Below, in pieces: positions 12,101-21,000 of a stretch of DNA of 64,000 nucleotides (the first letter of the stretch is position 1; every line of letters starts with the position of its first letter). The position numbers were made by a program, and so were the translations under genes. Location of the stretch: assembly GCF_964355755.1 (NCBI RefSeq), contig NC_092674.1, positions 6,579,001 through 6,643,000 on the forward strand, given 5' to 3'. The notes under the pieces are model-generated. The model was given only the letters and a program-made list of their open reading frames with translations. It made no database searches and was not told the origin of the DNA. Source of the DNA: Antedon mediterranea. Its lineage: Eukaryota > Echinodermata > Crinoidea > Comatulida > Antedonidae.

Positions 12101-12658
12101 GAGGTACATTAATAATGAAAGAAAAAGCATGCCTATGTCTATACGCTAAAGTGTGATGTCCCTAAATATGGTGGTGATATGCCCAAATATGGTAGTGATA
12201 TGCCCAAATATGGTATGGTGTTTTGTCACATAAAGTTTGATAGTATAGACAGCTAGCTTTACAATTCAGGTCCAAAAAACACATCTATGATTGATAGAAA
12301 AAGCACATTCGACATAATTATCAAGTTCGCACCTCGCTTGATTCTTGTTTCCTAATTTTTAAAAATTTATTTTGATAATAAATTACATATATAGTAAGGA
12401 ATACACTCACAGTATATAAGAAGCATAAATAACCTATACACTTTGAATATTGTTTCATCTATAATAAAACACAATATTTATAAAAACGACTTTTTGAAGA
12501 AATTCCACATGATCTTTAATTTGAGTTAAACTTTTCTATTGTTTACCTATTTTACCTACCTGTGAATTGTAATCCTGATTGGTTCCACTTGCAGGTATGA
12601 CCAGCCGAACGAACAACAAAATGGCGACAGTTGCAAACATATTTCTTGAAGTTAACAT
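2877..12658 (-). CDS. VEGF-like gene A: secreted PDGF/VEGF-family growth factor, VEGF-C/D type (five exons)
   Basis: Join of 12560-12658, 8945-9134, 8417-8628, 3917-4206 and 2877-3186 on the minus strand, 366 codons. Every junction is GT-AG and phases run 0, 1, 0, 2. Residues 1-25 are a signal peptide; about 34-97 are a propeptide-like stretch. Residues 110-195 form the VEGF homology domain with all eight expected cysteines (110, 138, 144, 149, 150, 156, 193, 195) and the core YPECIRVNRCRNSGCC. Then come two C-x10-C-x-C-x-C motifs (207-222 and 226-241), as in VEGF-C/D and insect PVFs, and a tail with a Lys-rich stretch and an acidic Ser-rich end. Family knowledge predicts a disulphide-linked secreted dimer that binds a VEGFR/PDGFR-type receptor tyrosine kinase. 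Gene B at 17929-44462 is its tandem paralogue. Odd point: two extra residues between the third cysteine and GCC. No transcript evidence was available. Confidence 0.87.
3187..3916 (-). other. VEGF-like gene A, intron 4
   Basis: A 730-base intron with GTGACATA at its start and TTCTTCTAG at its end. It holds a G+C-rich hairpin MITE at 3493-3613; the rest is A+T-rich with nothing recognised. Confidence 0.75.
3493..3613. repeat. G+C-rich palindromic MITE
   Basis: Left end AATTTACACAGACGGGCGG pairs with the right end CCGCCCGTCAGC...TTTGTGTAAAT. Both arms hold GCGGAAA/CCGCG segments. It differs from the two abundant MITE families, and no other copy was seen in the window. Confidence 0.7.
3917..4206 (-). 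CDS. VEGF-like gene A, exon 4 (end of cystine knot and CxCxC repeats)
   Basis: A 290-base exon between the acceptor TTGTTTTTTGTTAG and donor GCAG|GTGACA, phase 0 in and phase 2 out. It begins FMVYDTDARQPVVHSVQ and supplies the last two knot cysteines (HKTCSC). It then has two spaced motifs, CLSTHVWNLTTCMCEC and CPSPYVQDRSSCACGC, each with exactly ten residues between the first two cysteines. This is the VEGF-C/D and PVF signature. WNLT is a possible N-glycosylation site. Confidence 0.9.
4381..4466. repeat. MITE family 1 copy, short internally deleted form
   Basis: TAAAGCTCTG at the left and TTGATAGTGTAGACAGAGCT at the right, with only one GTGCCCAAA block between. It lacks the CATATCACTACCATA units found in longer copies. 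Confidence 0.8.
4505..4665. repeat. MITE family 1 copy with two internal subunits
   Basis: CTACACTATCAAACTTTATG at the left and AAACTAGTTTGATAGTG at the right. The middle repeats CATATTTAAGCATATCACTA / CATATTTGGGCACATCAC. Its right end abuts the 3' tail of the LINE. Confidence 0.85.
4921..4995. repeat. AT and AC microsatellites in the LINE 3' region
   Basis: Runs of ATATATATATAA, ACACAAACACATATAG and ACACACACACACAC. They lie in the A+T-rich 3' UTR of the LINE. Confidence 0.85.
5065..7104 (-). pseudogene. LINE reverse transcriptase open frame
   Basis: A 679-residue open frame covering a complete RT: SGIDDICSKVIKKS, IGKVIPIFKKGSKSDPNNYR, FIDLSKAFDTIDH (catalytic region A), GVPQGSLLGPLLFLIYINDL (region B), YADDTTLFF (catalytic YADD, region C) and KFLGVLIDQELNFK (region D/E). 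It ends LKEYLISNYN. The first Met is probably not the true start: the protein should continue from the endonuclease frame, and the two frames differ by one base near 7046-7060, at a run of T. The element is otherwise intact, so it is either young with one indel or carries an assembly error. Called broken because of that frame change. Confidence 0.85.
7046..8206 (-). pseudogene. LINE endonuclease open frame (APE type)
   Basis: A 386-residue open frame. The APE-type motifs appear in order: FSCIHFNARSL (N), VISVTETWMD (E), IIIGTIYRPH (Y/R), FLLGDFNIDL (GDFN), LIDNIFTND (DN) and DATDHLPVF (the TDH form of the usual SDH). It runs out at NKHFPLF followed by TGA, exactly where the reverse transcriptase frame takes over. 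The N-terminal 60 residues are hydrophobic and unlike a known domain, so the real start may be the Met before EAPTFSNNDN. Confidence 0.85.
8300..8396. repeat. Partial MITE family 2 relative beside exon 3
   Basis: TAGGTTCCTAATTTGACACG and TTGACCAATCACAAGCGTCG resemble the left half of the variant copy at 10197-10357. The right half is mostly missing. It ends about 20 bases from the exon 3 donor at 8417 of VEGF-like gene A. Confidence 0.6.
8417..8628 (-). CDS. VEGF-like gene A, exon 3 (cystine-knot core)
   Basis: A 212-base exon, phase 1 in and phase 0 out, between TTTATAAATAG and GTATTTAGAC. It encodes the first six of eight knot cysteines: MCGTPRSVIIDAYKE, then YPECIRVNRCRNSGCC, then DGFTCKANQTELVKK. 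NQT is a possible N-glycosylation site. The plus-strand open frame across the same bases is only its shadow. The donor GTATTT is weaker than GTAAGT but frame and homology fix it. Confidence 0.9.
8629..8944 (-). other. VEGF-like gene A, intron 2
   Basis: A 316-base intron. It holds a small inverted-repeat element with arms ACATTCACAC (8753-8762) and GTGTGAATGT (8825-8834), and a GGACAGACAGACAGAC run next to the exon 2 donor GTAAGTCT. Confidence 0.8.
8945..9134 (-). CDS. VEGF-like gene A, exon 2 (propeptide region)
   Basis: A 190-base exon between TTTTTTTTTTACTAG and ACTG|GTAAGT, phase 0 in and phase 1 out. It encodes VSQNGRIQTADEFLEAIFPH, then NNIEDVWQAVMG and a Gln/Arg-rich stretch. It has no cysteines. 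The segment DEFLEAIFPHNN resembles EYLKEFFPNQD in exon 2 of gene B, which supports the exon in both. By analogy with VEGF-C it may be removed by proteolysis (inference). Confidence 0.8.
9340..9460. repeat. MITE family 1 copy lacking its left end
   Basis: GGCCATATGTGGACATGATG and two CATATCACTACCATA units, then AGTTTGATAGTGTAGACAGA. The left terminal repeat is missing. Confidence 0.8.
9892..10190. repeat. MITE family 1 copy split by a nested insertion
   Basis: Left end TAAAGCTCTGTCTACACGAC at 9892; the family resumes at ATCAAATTGTACGTGTGATG (about 10064) and ends GTTTGATAGTGTAG. The 9925-10063 segment between is foreign and looks like a retrotransposon 3' tail, with TTGTAAAAGTGTAATCTCC, then AAATAAA and (ATT)n. 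Confidence 0.75.
9925..10063 (+). mobile_element. Retrotransposon 3' tail nested in a MITE
   Basis: About 140 bases ending with CCAAATAAATTATTATTATT, a typical polyadenylation-like and simple-repeat end of a LINE or SINE. The parent element was not identified. The insertion interrupts a family 1 MITE, so it is younger than that MITE. Confidence 0.55.
10197..10357. repeat. MITE family 2 variant copy
   Basis: Starts AGCTTGGTTCCTATACTAAT and ends AGTGTGAATCAAGCTT; inside are GACCAATCACAAGCG and its partner CCGTGATTGGTAAA. It differs from the standard copies (TTTGACGCGACGAAGGATAG), so it represents a subfamily shared with 8300-8396. Confidence 0.7.
10829..11000. repeat. MITE family 2 copy, well preserved
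   Basis: GCTTGGTTCCCACTAGAACG at the left pairs with CTAGTGGGAACCAAGC at the right. Inner arms hold GCAACGCAAG/CTTGTGTTACG and paired CCAAT and ATTGG boxes. A good model copy for the family. Confidence 0.9.
12136..12262. repeat. MITE family 1 copy, reverse orientation
   Basis: Repeats of GGTAGTGATATGCCCAAATA and an end TAAAGTTTGATAGTATAGAC. It is in the opposite orientation to the copies near 4.5 and 9.4 kb and lies about 300 bases from exon 1 of gene A. Confidence 0.8.
12560..12658 (-). CDS. VEGF-like gene A, exon 1 (signal peptide)
   Basis: Starts at an ATG directly preceded by an in-frame TGA and ends CACAG|GTAGGTAAA in phase 0. It encodes MLTSRNMFATVAILLFVRLV, then IPASGTNQDYNSQ. The hydrophobic core followed by small residues (PASG) is a textbook secretory signal with cleavage expected near residue 25. 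The phase fits exon 2 exactly. It was found from the sequence, being too short to stand out as an open frame. Confidence 0.82.
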
Positions 12659-12778
12659 TCACTGGTTATAACACCTTTTAACGATACAATTCAAAGTTAA
12701 AACAATCTGCTGCTATATTAAAGACCTGTACAAAATTAGGCGAAACACTCGTATTTGAGAGGTTTTGATTCAATCGTC

Positions 12779-12796
12779 AGTATATATATATATACG
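12779..12796 (-). promoter_or_regulatory. Possible TATA region of VEGF-like gene A
   Basis: A TATATATATATATA run lies about 125 bases upstream of the exon 1 start codon on the minus strand. It could set transcription start near 12750, leaving a short 5' UTR. A simple microsatellite is equally possible. Confidence 0.3.
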
Positions 12797-14270
12797 CAAG
12801 TTGATAACAGACTCGTTGTAATACTATTCTCTTGTATAATGTCATCGCATCGGTAAACTTCGATCCTCTGGGAGAGGAGAGGCAACCTACAATCTAATAA
12901 TACCTAAGCCACGCAATGCACACCGACATGCTTGCACTTAAAACCAATAAGATATCGCTATAGAATGTTTTGGTTTTAGTTGAAATATGCTAAAGCAATT
13001 ATAAACAGAAATGCCAAGACTTTGGAAATGATCAGTCAGGATACTTTTTTATTACGTGGGACATGGGAATAACCGAAAACATGAATATAAATCAAAAACG
13101 TAGGAGTTTCGTTAAAATATGACTCAGTCAGCCTACAATACATTTAAGTTCACGATGAATTTTTATTTAAAAATAATTTAACACTTTGATCGAATTGGCA
13201 AAGTTACAAAACTCGATCTAATCCGCCGCGGTCTGTTGGTCCCTATATTCAATTTTAAAACCTCGTTAACCGTGTTTCAGATTTTTTTGACATATATCAA
13301 CTTATTTTTTGATTTATTAACATTTAAAAAATGTTTTGACTGGATAAAACAATTATGCCCTTTAATCCTCAAAATAAATCACGAAAAAATGATCAATATA
13401 TGAATCTCCGAACTCCGCCGACCGACCGCCCAAAAAGGACGAATCTCCCACTAAACCGGACGGATAGGGACTTCCACTATATGTTTTAAGTTTATAGCCA
13501 AATAGTTAGTTTTTGCCGTCTTTATTTTGCCTTTACTTACCTTTTTAACTGTGATCCGAATTAGGCCTATACTAGTTGATTGTGTTCTAGATGTGCTCAC
13601 ATGCTCCTCACACAAAGCGAGATATAACATACTGCACTGGGATTATAGAAAACCTTCAACATGCAACCTGATCATCAACCATATCAATCTGTACAGTTTA
13701 CAATAATACATTCTAAATATTCAAAATGGACTAATTAGTTTTAGGATTAAACACGTTTATTCATATCATTTGAAGGAGATGATTTCAAAAACATTCCAGC
13801 GTTCATTCCGCGCGTCCTTTGCTCGAGAATTGGAATATAAACGATTTTTAATTACCATGCTATCTGTATAGCCATCTGCTTACGTGCTCGCCATCTCATT
13901 TAGTATTTAACCCCCACACAATATACCCTTTGTCGCTGCTTTTACAATCATTGTGTCGTCATTATAATTACAATTTATATCGTAACTATAAATATGATGC
14001 GTCTCTTGTGTATAAGTCCCGAGAGGATTCTGTTTTTTTTAAACGTAGCATTAATTACAACATAATGGTACCTGAATCATCAAGGCGATCAATTCATGAA
14101 TTTTTAAGTATAAAACCGGTTTTGTAATTAACGTCATCAGAAGTGCGTGGATGGAATATTGGGCATGGGTTAAAGGCATGAGGAAAATACCAGACTATTA
14201 CTGACAGGTTTTTATCCAAAGATAGGCGCGACCTCTTCTAGGACAATAGCGTGAAACCTGCAAAACACTT
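12797..14270. other. Upstream intergenic DNA of gene A
   Basis: A+T-rich, no supported exon. Short open frames here lack splice signals or protein-like composition. Confidence 0.4.
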
Positions 14271-14274
14271 CAAC

Positions 14275-14432
14275 GTGGTTCCCACTAGGACGCAACGCCA
14301 GGACGTAAGCGCAACGTAAGTAAATTGACCAATCACAAACGATGAATTATTCGAACTGCCGCTTGTCATTGGTCAACTTGCTTACGTTGCGTCTACCTCC
14401 TTGCGTTGGGTCTTAATGGGAACCAAGTTTAA
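14275..14432. repeat. MITE family 2 copy
   Basis: CGTGGTTCCCACTAGGACGC at the left, TTAATGGGAACCAAG at the right, with GACCAATCACAAACGATG and CTTGTCATTGGTCAAC inside. Confidence 0.88.
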
Positions 14433-15234
14433 GAGACCTTGAAATCAGATGCTTCTCTCTATCATAATCTCAGAGATGGGACAACTACTCCGACGCAACA
14501 TTTCCAATCTGTATTACTACTTGTATAATTGTAGGCCTACTAGTGGCACGCTGCCTGTTCATGTTGATGTTAAAAGGGGGAAAAGCCAGAATTAAAAATA
14601 ATTTTGAAACCCGAAAAATCTAAAAAAAAATCAGGCATAGAAAAAATGTGTGTAACATAAGTATAAATATGGTTAATTGTCTTCTTGTCTGTTAATTGAA
14701 GTTGAATATTCATCACCGCGCACATGGTAGTTTCATGGTGCTTTTTGTGTGACGATATAGAGGGCGCACTACGAATTACGTAGTTTGTCGAATCAAATAC
14801 TGTATTAATATTATACCAATCTTTGGTGGAATCAATTTTATTTAGTCTGTCATTATCATTCGGCTTGATACAGGTGCCAATCACCAACATCACTATCTTT
14901 GTCAGCAAAAATAAATAATCGTCGTCATTTTCGTCTCAAACCTATAAATAGTCGCACTAGCCGGCTAAATAGTAGGCCTATTCTTACTTATGTTTCAACG
15001 AAGATAGATATATTCTGTATTTTCAACGAATGAAATATATGGCACATGGTTCATAAAATAAACAAAGCGTTTGTCATAGACAGAGTATGATTTAATCAAT
15101 TATCTTTAGTTACATAAATAAATAAACAAACATATATTTAGAAATCTGTAATATCAGATGCGAATCATAAGAGCAAACGTTTGAGGACCAATAATACTAA
15201 TCAAAATATATTTCATATCGAATGGAAGAATGTG
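14433..15234. other. Intergenic DNA with a weak minus-strand open frame
   Basis: A 112-codon minus-strand open frame at 14570-14908 begins with a hydrophobic stretch (MLTKIVMLVIGTC) but later composition is not protein-like and no splice partner was found. Nothing else was seen. Confidence 0.35.
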
Positions 15235-15240
15235 TAAATA

Positions 15241-15857
15241 GAATCAAGGTACGCATCCTACAGGAAACGTTCCCAAATAAAATACAGGTACGTATCATAC
15301 ATGACACGTACCTGGAAATAAATCCAGGTACGCATCAAATAGGACATGTACCTAGAAATGCACTCAGGTACGAATCATGCAGGATACGTACCTAGAAATG
15401 CATCCAGGTATGAATCATACACTACACGAAGCTAGACATGCATCCAGGTGCGAATCATACAGGACACGTACCCAGAAATTAATACAGGTACGCATAAAAT
15501 AGGATACGTACCTAGAAATGCATCCAGGTATGAATCATACACTTCACGAAGCTAGACATGCATCCAGGTGCGAATCATACAGGACACGTACCCAGAAATT
15601 AATACAGGTACGCATAAAATAGGATACGTACCTAGAAATGAATCTAGGTACGAATCATACAGGACACGTACCTAAAATGCATCCAGGTACGAATCTTACA
15701 GGACACGTATCCAGAAATGAATACAGGTACGCATAAAATAGGATACGTACCTAGAAATGAATCCAGGTACGCATCACATAGAATACGTACCTAGAAATGC
15801 ATCCAGGTACGAATCATACAGGACACGTACCTAGAAATGTATCCAGGTACACACCAT
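15241..15857. repeat. Tandem array of about fifteen 40-bp units with 120-bp higher order
   Basis: The unit reads roughly ATCCAGGTACGAATCATACA then GGACACGTACCTAGAAATGC. AGGTACG and CGTACCT within each unit are inverted repeats. Units 15401-15520 and 15521-15640 form a 120-bp block duplicated almost exactly. Unit divergence is otherwise moderate. The array lies between the two VEGF-like genes. Confidence 0.92.
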
Positions 15858-16937
15858 TATATTATAGAAAGTGAGAAGTTAGTGAAAATAACCTGTTAAA
15901 AACTAACAAGAACATTTACTTCATAACTTAATGTAAAGTTTAGAATACTTTTTCTTATTATGAAAAGAATGTAGCAAGTCACCGATCATAGAGCATATTA
16001 TATCAAGTTTTTATTTTATATAAATACTAATATTTTTATTTGTAAGCAGGTACATAGAACAGGCTATAATGGCAGCCTCTTCCACTTGATACAAAGTTAA
16101 CACCCACGTGACAAGTCAACCCTTTTTACATGTATACGATAGATTGTTAAATATTATTTTCAAATTTTATATACAAATTGATATCAATAAAAGAGTTATA
16201 CAAAATGATAAATTTTTAATGAATACACGTTTATTTTATTTTACATTAAAGTAGACAATATAAATAAACAAAAAAATGGCGGTAAACAAAATTGTAAATT
16301 TCACGAAACATTTTTAAAAACTGAAGTATATTACAGAAACAGTGATACTGTACATAAAATCTTTTTTAATGAAATTGTTGTTGAATCTTAAGAAAATATG
16401 GACCGGCATGATTGGCAGTGGTTAAACTCTCCCTTCCCATCTATACATTCTGGATCCAAGATCTCACTGAGATAATTCGTCTACGATTTTATTGTGCCTG
16501 TGAGCACTTGTAAAGGAGAATTTAGTCACTATAATCTTATATATTATATAAGAAATATAAAGAGAAGTATCGCAACAAAAACGGAAGTGGCGTGCCCATT
16601 ATTTCATAAGGTTCGAAGGTCAGGTTTAACGTAATAAAAAAGAATAAAACAGGTAGTCCTCATACTTACAAACACAAGATGATACGGAAGCATGATAAAT
16701 ATAAAACAATTATTCTGTTTGCATTGTTAAAAATATAGAAATAGTTGATAATAATATAATAATTTGTTCCAAAATTTGAACAAATTAGGAATGAACTCAT
16801 AACTGTACGTCTCTGAGAAACTAAACTATACGAACAAAGTGTTGACGTAAAAGAGCGTTAACGAAAATCAGGTACACATGCGTACAAACTAATACACGTG
16901 GTAGTAGCTTCCAAAAACAACCACCATTTTACCAGTA
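15858..16937. other. A+T-rich intergenic DNA
   Basis: No gene, RNA or clear repeat was recognised here beyond short A/T runs. Confidence 0.4.
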
Positions 16938-17098
16938 AAGCTTGGTTTCCACTTGGCGCAATGCAAGGACGTAAACACGATATAAGTAATTTGACCAATC
17001 ATGAGGCGATGGATAATCTAACTGTGGCGCATGATTGGTCAACTCACTTCCGTGGTACCTACGTCGTTGCGTTGCGTCCACGTTGGAACCAATCTTAT
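16938..17098. repeat. MITE family 2 copy
   Basis: AAGCTTGGTTTCCACTTGGC at the left and CACGTTGGAACCAATCTT at the right; GACCAATCATGAGGCG and GCATGATTGGTCAAC inside. The short open frame across it is a by-product of the repeat. Confidence 0.85.
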
Positions 17099-17928
17099 CT
17101 CAACACGTGACTGTTCTTCACAAACTGTTGTCTGACCATTAACAGAGTAACAGATATCCTTATTGAGGAAATTAACACTTACGAAAAAATAAATAAATAA
17201 CTCTCTTTACTAAAAATGTAACAAAAATAAATAAAATGTAGATAAACAGTACAAAAAATATATCAGCATAATTATTATCTGATACGATAGCCTATTAAAA
17301 CAATGTACAACGATACTATACATGCCATGGAAATGGCGGTTAATTTACAGTATAAATTACACGTTTGCTACAACTACTATCAGCTTTAACTATTTACCCT
17401 TAGAATAAATAATGTAATTAGTTTTATCTTTATAATGAGGAATTTATATATTTAACGCGGCGGCAGGATAAATAATTCTGCAAAAACACTCTCAATAAAA
17501 ACGTACTCCGAGAGTTTCTTTGAAATAATATGTTTTCAACATCGCCGCTAAATCGTTCAGTAGTCATTTGACTATAGTTATTATTTTTTCTTCATAGTTC
17601 GTCAGTTTTTTTCTTTTGTACCAACTATTTTTCTTTAAAAATTGATATACAATTTCCGATTTGAGTCACTTGGTACGTTAGTCTCTTAGTAACAACAGAC
17701 GTCATTTTGCAAACGTTCGGCAAACGTTACTTTCGGAATGTTTCGGTTTTTTCCTTTTATTAAGTCTTCTATTGTGAGCAACTTTTTTCGCGTCCCCGAC
17801 ACACTTGGCGATCTTATTCTCAGCCGATGAATACGTTTAACTTTGTTAATACTAAAACAGTTCTCAGGCGAGGATTCTTCGGGCCAGCCGGGCGTATTAA
17901 CGTTACCGGTGTTTAGTCCTAGGTGAGC
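17099..17928 (-). other. 3' flank of VEGF-like gene B
   Basis: Directly downstream of the gene B stop. It probably holds the 3' UTR; a minus-strand AATAAAA occurs near 17758. The rest is A+T-rich with nothing recognised. Confidence 0.4.
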
Positions 17929-18019
17929 TCACCTCTCTTCGTGAACACATTTGCAAAGGTCGGCGTTATAATTTCCGTTGATGCACTGTGGAGGATTGCA
18001 CATCCCACTTTTTATGCAA
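17929..18019 (-). CDS. VEGF-like gene B, exon 5 (C-terminus)
   Basis: A 91-base exon after TTTTTATTTGTTTAG; phase 2 in. It reads CIKSGMCNPPQCINGNYNAD, then LCKCVHEER and TGA. Five cysteines continue the cysteine-rich tail. It is too short to appear as an open frame and was found by following the phase from exon 4. It lacks the long basic/acidic tail of gene A. Confidence 0.8.
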
Positions 18020-21000
18020 CTAAACAAATAAAAATACAATTGAAATTAATAAATATTATAGACATGAAATGTAAGAGCATGTTTTAATATTTCCAGAACT
18101 TAAACTGGTCACATCAGACAGCATGCAGGCCTATGATGTTGGTTATTATTTTGATTAGAATCAAAATGAATTTAACTTATTTTAATCTGTCAAATATAAT
18201 AGATCTACATTCATAGTTACATTAACGTACCAAAAATAAGAACTTGTATAAAGTCAAAACGTATGTAATATTCTCGCAAGAGTGCACTTTTAAAATAAAC
18301 TATAAATCGAATGTCTATTGGTACTCACTTGCAATCTTCCGTTGAGATAGACTTTTTGCCTTTAGCATGATTTTTACATAACCTGTTGCTAACTAGGCAG
18401 TCACAAGTACACGTCTCCTCGTCTATCAAGAACAAATGCGGACAAGGCTTACATACGCATTTACAGGCGCTATCGCTCCACTGTTTGCCGGCCGGACAAG
18501 TCCTGTTGGTTTCGGGACAAAAGGCTGGCTTTTGCATGCATTCGCACGCTCCATCTTTTGCTACACTTGCTTCATATAGTACACCATTCTTTAAAAACTT
18601 AAAAAAAAAAAAGAAGAATCATAAGTGACGGGTCAAATAAGCTGAACGAAAGGGGTAATTTGCATAGAACTATTAATGTATCCCTGTATATTAGCTTCAA
18701 TTCGGATGATCCCCTAAGACAGACATAGACAATTGTCTAAGTTTAAGAGACGCGCTATTACTATTTTCTAATAAGCCTGCTGGCGTAGGTCTTGTTCGTG
18801 CACATGAATGCGCGACCAAGTACTTAACGTCTCCGCCGTCAGTGGTGTAACGGCTATGAGTGCTCACTGGCTAAACTTATGCGGGGCCAAAAGCTTATGG
18901 GGGCCTTGAGCAGTGCCCAGAGGAAAAACAGGCATTACAATATGTATGCCGAAAAGGCTAAACAACTTGGAGGGCCGCTTAGGTTTCCTAAACCAGGGGT
19001 CTCAGGCCTCACGTTACGCCACTGGTCCCCGTCTGAACAATGGCAGGTATGTAGAATAATAACCCGAGCCTACTCAGCTGAATTGAATTCATGTCAACCA
19101 GATGACGCTCATTCGTCAATAATCAACGACAATGTAAATTACGTCATCGAGTTATAACTTGTCACCCTCATAATCAATATAAAATATTAAACAATATTTA
19201 CCTGTCGTGTCACGTTCGATGTTCTTGAAGCCCGACATTCTTTTGATTCTTGACAGCACCCACTATTCCTACATCTGTCTACTACAATGCAACTTGGATA
19301 AATTTTGGTTCCGAAACCTTTAGCGATTCCTAATTCCTTATACGAATCCACTAAAACTTGACGAGGCTCTCTGCACTGCGCCTTTAACGCTTCTTTTGTT
19401 ACTTTTGATATCAACTTTTCTGAAAATAAAAATAACTTCTGTGAAGAATACAACTAAATGGGCCTACTGCAACGATTTAGAACAAGGCCAACAGCCATTA
19501 AGTCGCGTGCTACAATGCATAGTGATACCGGACCGACAGACCGACAGACAGACCAACCGACATAGTGAACTATAGAGTCGCGTACACGCGACTAATAACA
19601 GTGAATATAACTCCTACCCCTACGGGACACTTTCCCGTGAAGAAACGAGCGTGGGGGATTATATTAACACAGCGATTATATTAACACAGCGATTAACCCT
19701 TAAGCTCTGTCTACACTTTTAAATTAGTTTGACGAAAAAGTGTTATGTGCCCAAATATGGTAGTGATATGCCCAAATATAGTAGTGATATGCCCAAATAT
19801 AGTAGTGATATGACATCATTATGTCCATATATGGTTTTGTCACATAAAATTTGATAGTGTAGACAGCTTTATAATATTAGGTGAGACACACGTACCAAGA
19901 ACGTAAACTCAACGCAAGCGTGTTGACCAATGACAAGCGACAGTTCGAATAATCCATGCGTGTGATTGGTCAACTAAATTACGTTGCGTTACGTCCTTGT
20001 GTTGCGTCTATAGTGTCATAATCTTAACGAAATAATAATGAAACGCTATAAAATATGTATAGCGCCATCTATATATTAAAAAGTTATTTAAAAAAAAACA
20101 TTATCTTCCGAAGGGGAGGGGGGTTTATTTTTTAATAGAGTAATTTCTTATCGGTTGAATCATCTAGGTCACGCATAGCCAAAGGCGAAGCGGAACAACA
20201 ATTGTTTTGCATTTTTCCGTTTAGTAAAACCAATATTTAGCAAAAGAACTTAGATTAATGACACTAATTCATGCTAAACTACCAGGCTTATTCAAAGTCA
20301 TTGATCTCTGTCTGATAACTTGCTTTTGTTAAAAATTTCAAGTCGGTATTTCAATTATTTTACTTCAATTGAATCGTTGAAACCCTTCTAAGTCAATTCT
20401 ATCACACACTGACAGTAGATACAATGATATTATTGATAACATAGAAATTGCTCCCCGTTCTGGATTTTAGAGTTTCCCTTAATAGTAATTACCTATTTTC
20501 AAGGAAGATATTAAAAGTGATATAGTTACGTATATATCGCCGGTGATTGACAAGTTTACAAAATGATTGGCATTTTTTAAACGTAAGCTCGTGTCTGTCA
20601 CAGTATGTAATTCTATTTTTTGATAACATCTAAAGATTTTTTGTTGTATTTTCCACTCTCTGCTCTATGATTATGAAAACGATTCATTAATTTATTGCTT
20701 AAAATCTAAGCTTAGCTATTTTTGTTATTAAATGCATTCTTTATTATATACAGTACTGATAATCTTTTAAAATTACAAAGTAATCTCCATAAATTGTATA
20801 ACTTTGCTTCAGTAGGTTAATTTGTTTTTATATAGGCCTAATTCGAGTCAACTAAAATGTAATCGTATAATACAAAATAAAAATACAACGTTTATTCTTT
20901 ACTCCATGATAATATCTAAATAATTCCTCCATGGCCTCAAAGCCTATTCGTGTTGGCGACAACAAAGAAACACAAATTGGACGCGCGCGTGCTTTTCTAT

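Larger units (their letters stand above)
9135..12559 (-). other. VEGF-like gene A, intron 1 (3.4 kb)
   Basis: GTAGGTAAAA at its start and TTTTTACTAG at its end. It holds four MITE family 1 copies or parts and two family 2 copies. The 11001-12130 stretch is A+T-rich without recognisable features; candidate regulatory sites could lie there but none is diagnosable by eye. Confidence 0.7.

Noticed and set aside
14570-14908. Small secreted protein on the minus strand upstream of gene A
   Set aside because: Hydrophobic start, but the remaining composition is not protein-like, it has no promoter or splice evidence, and it is not similar to the VEGF-like first exons.
18879-19157. 92-codon plus-strand open frame in gene B intron 3
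   Set aside because: It overlaps the hAT-like element and is explained by its G+C-rich body.
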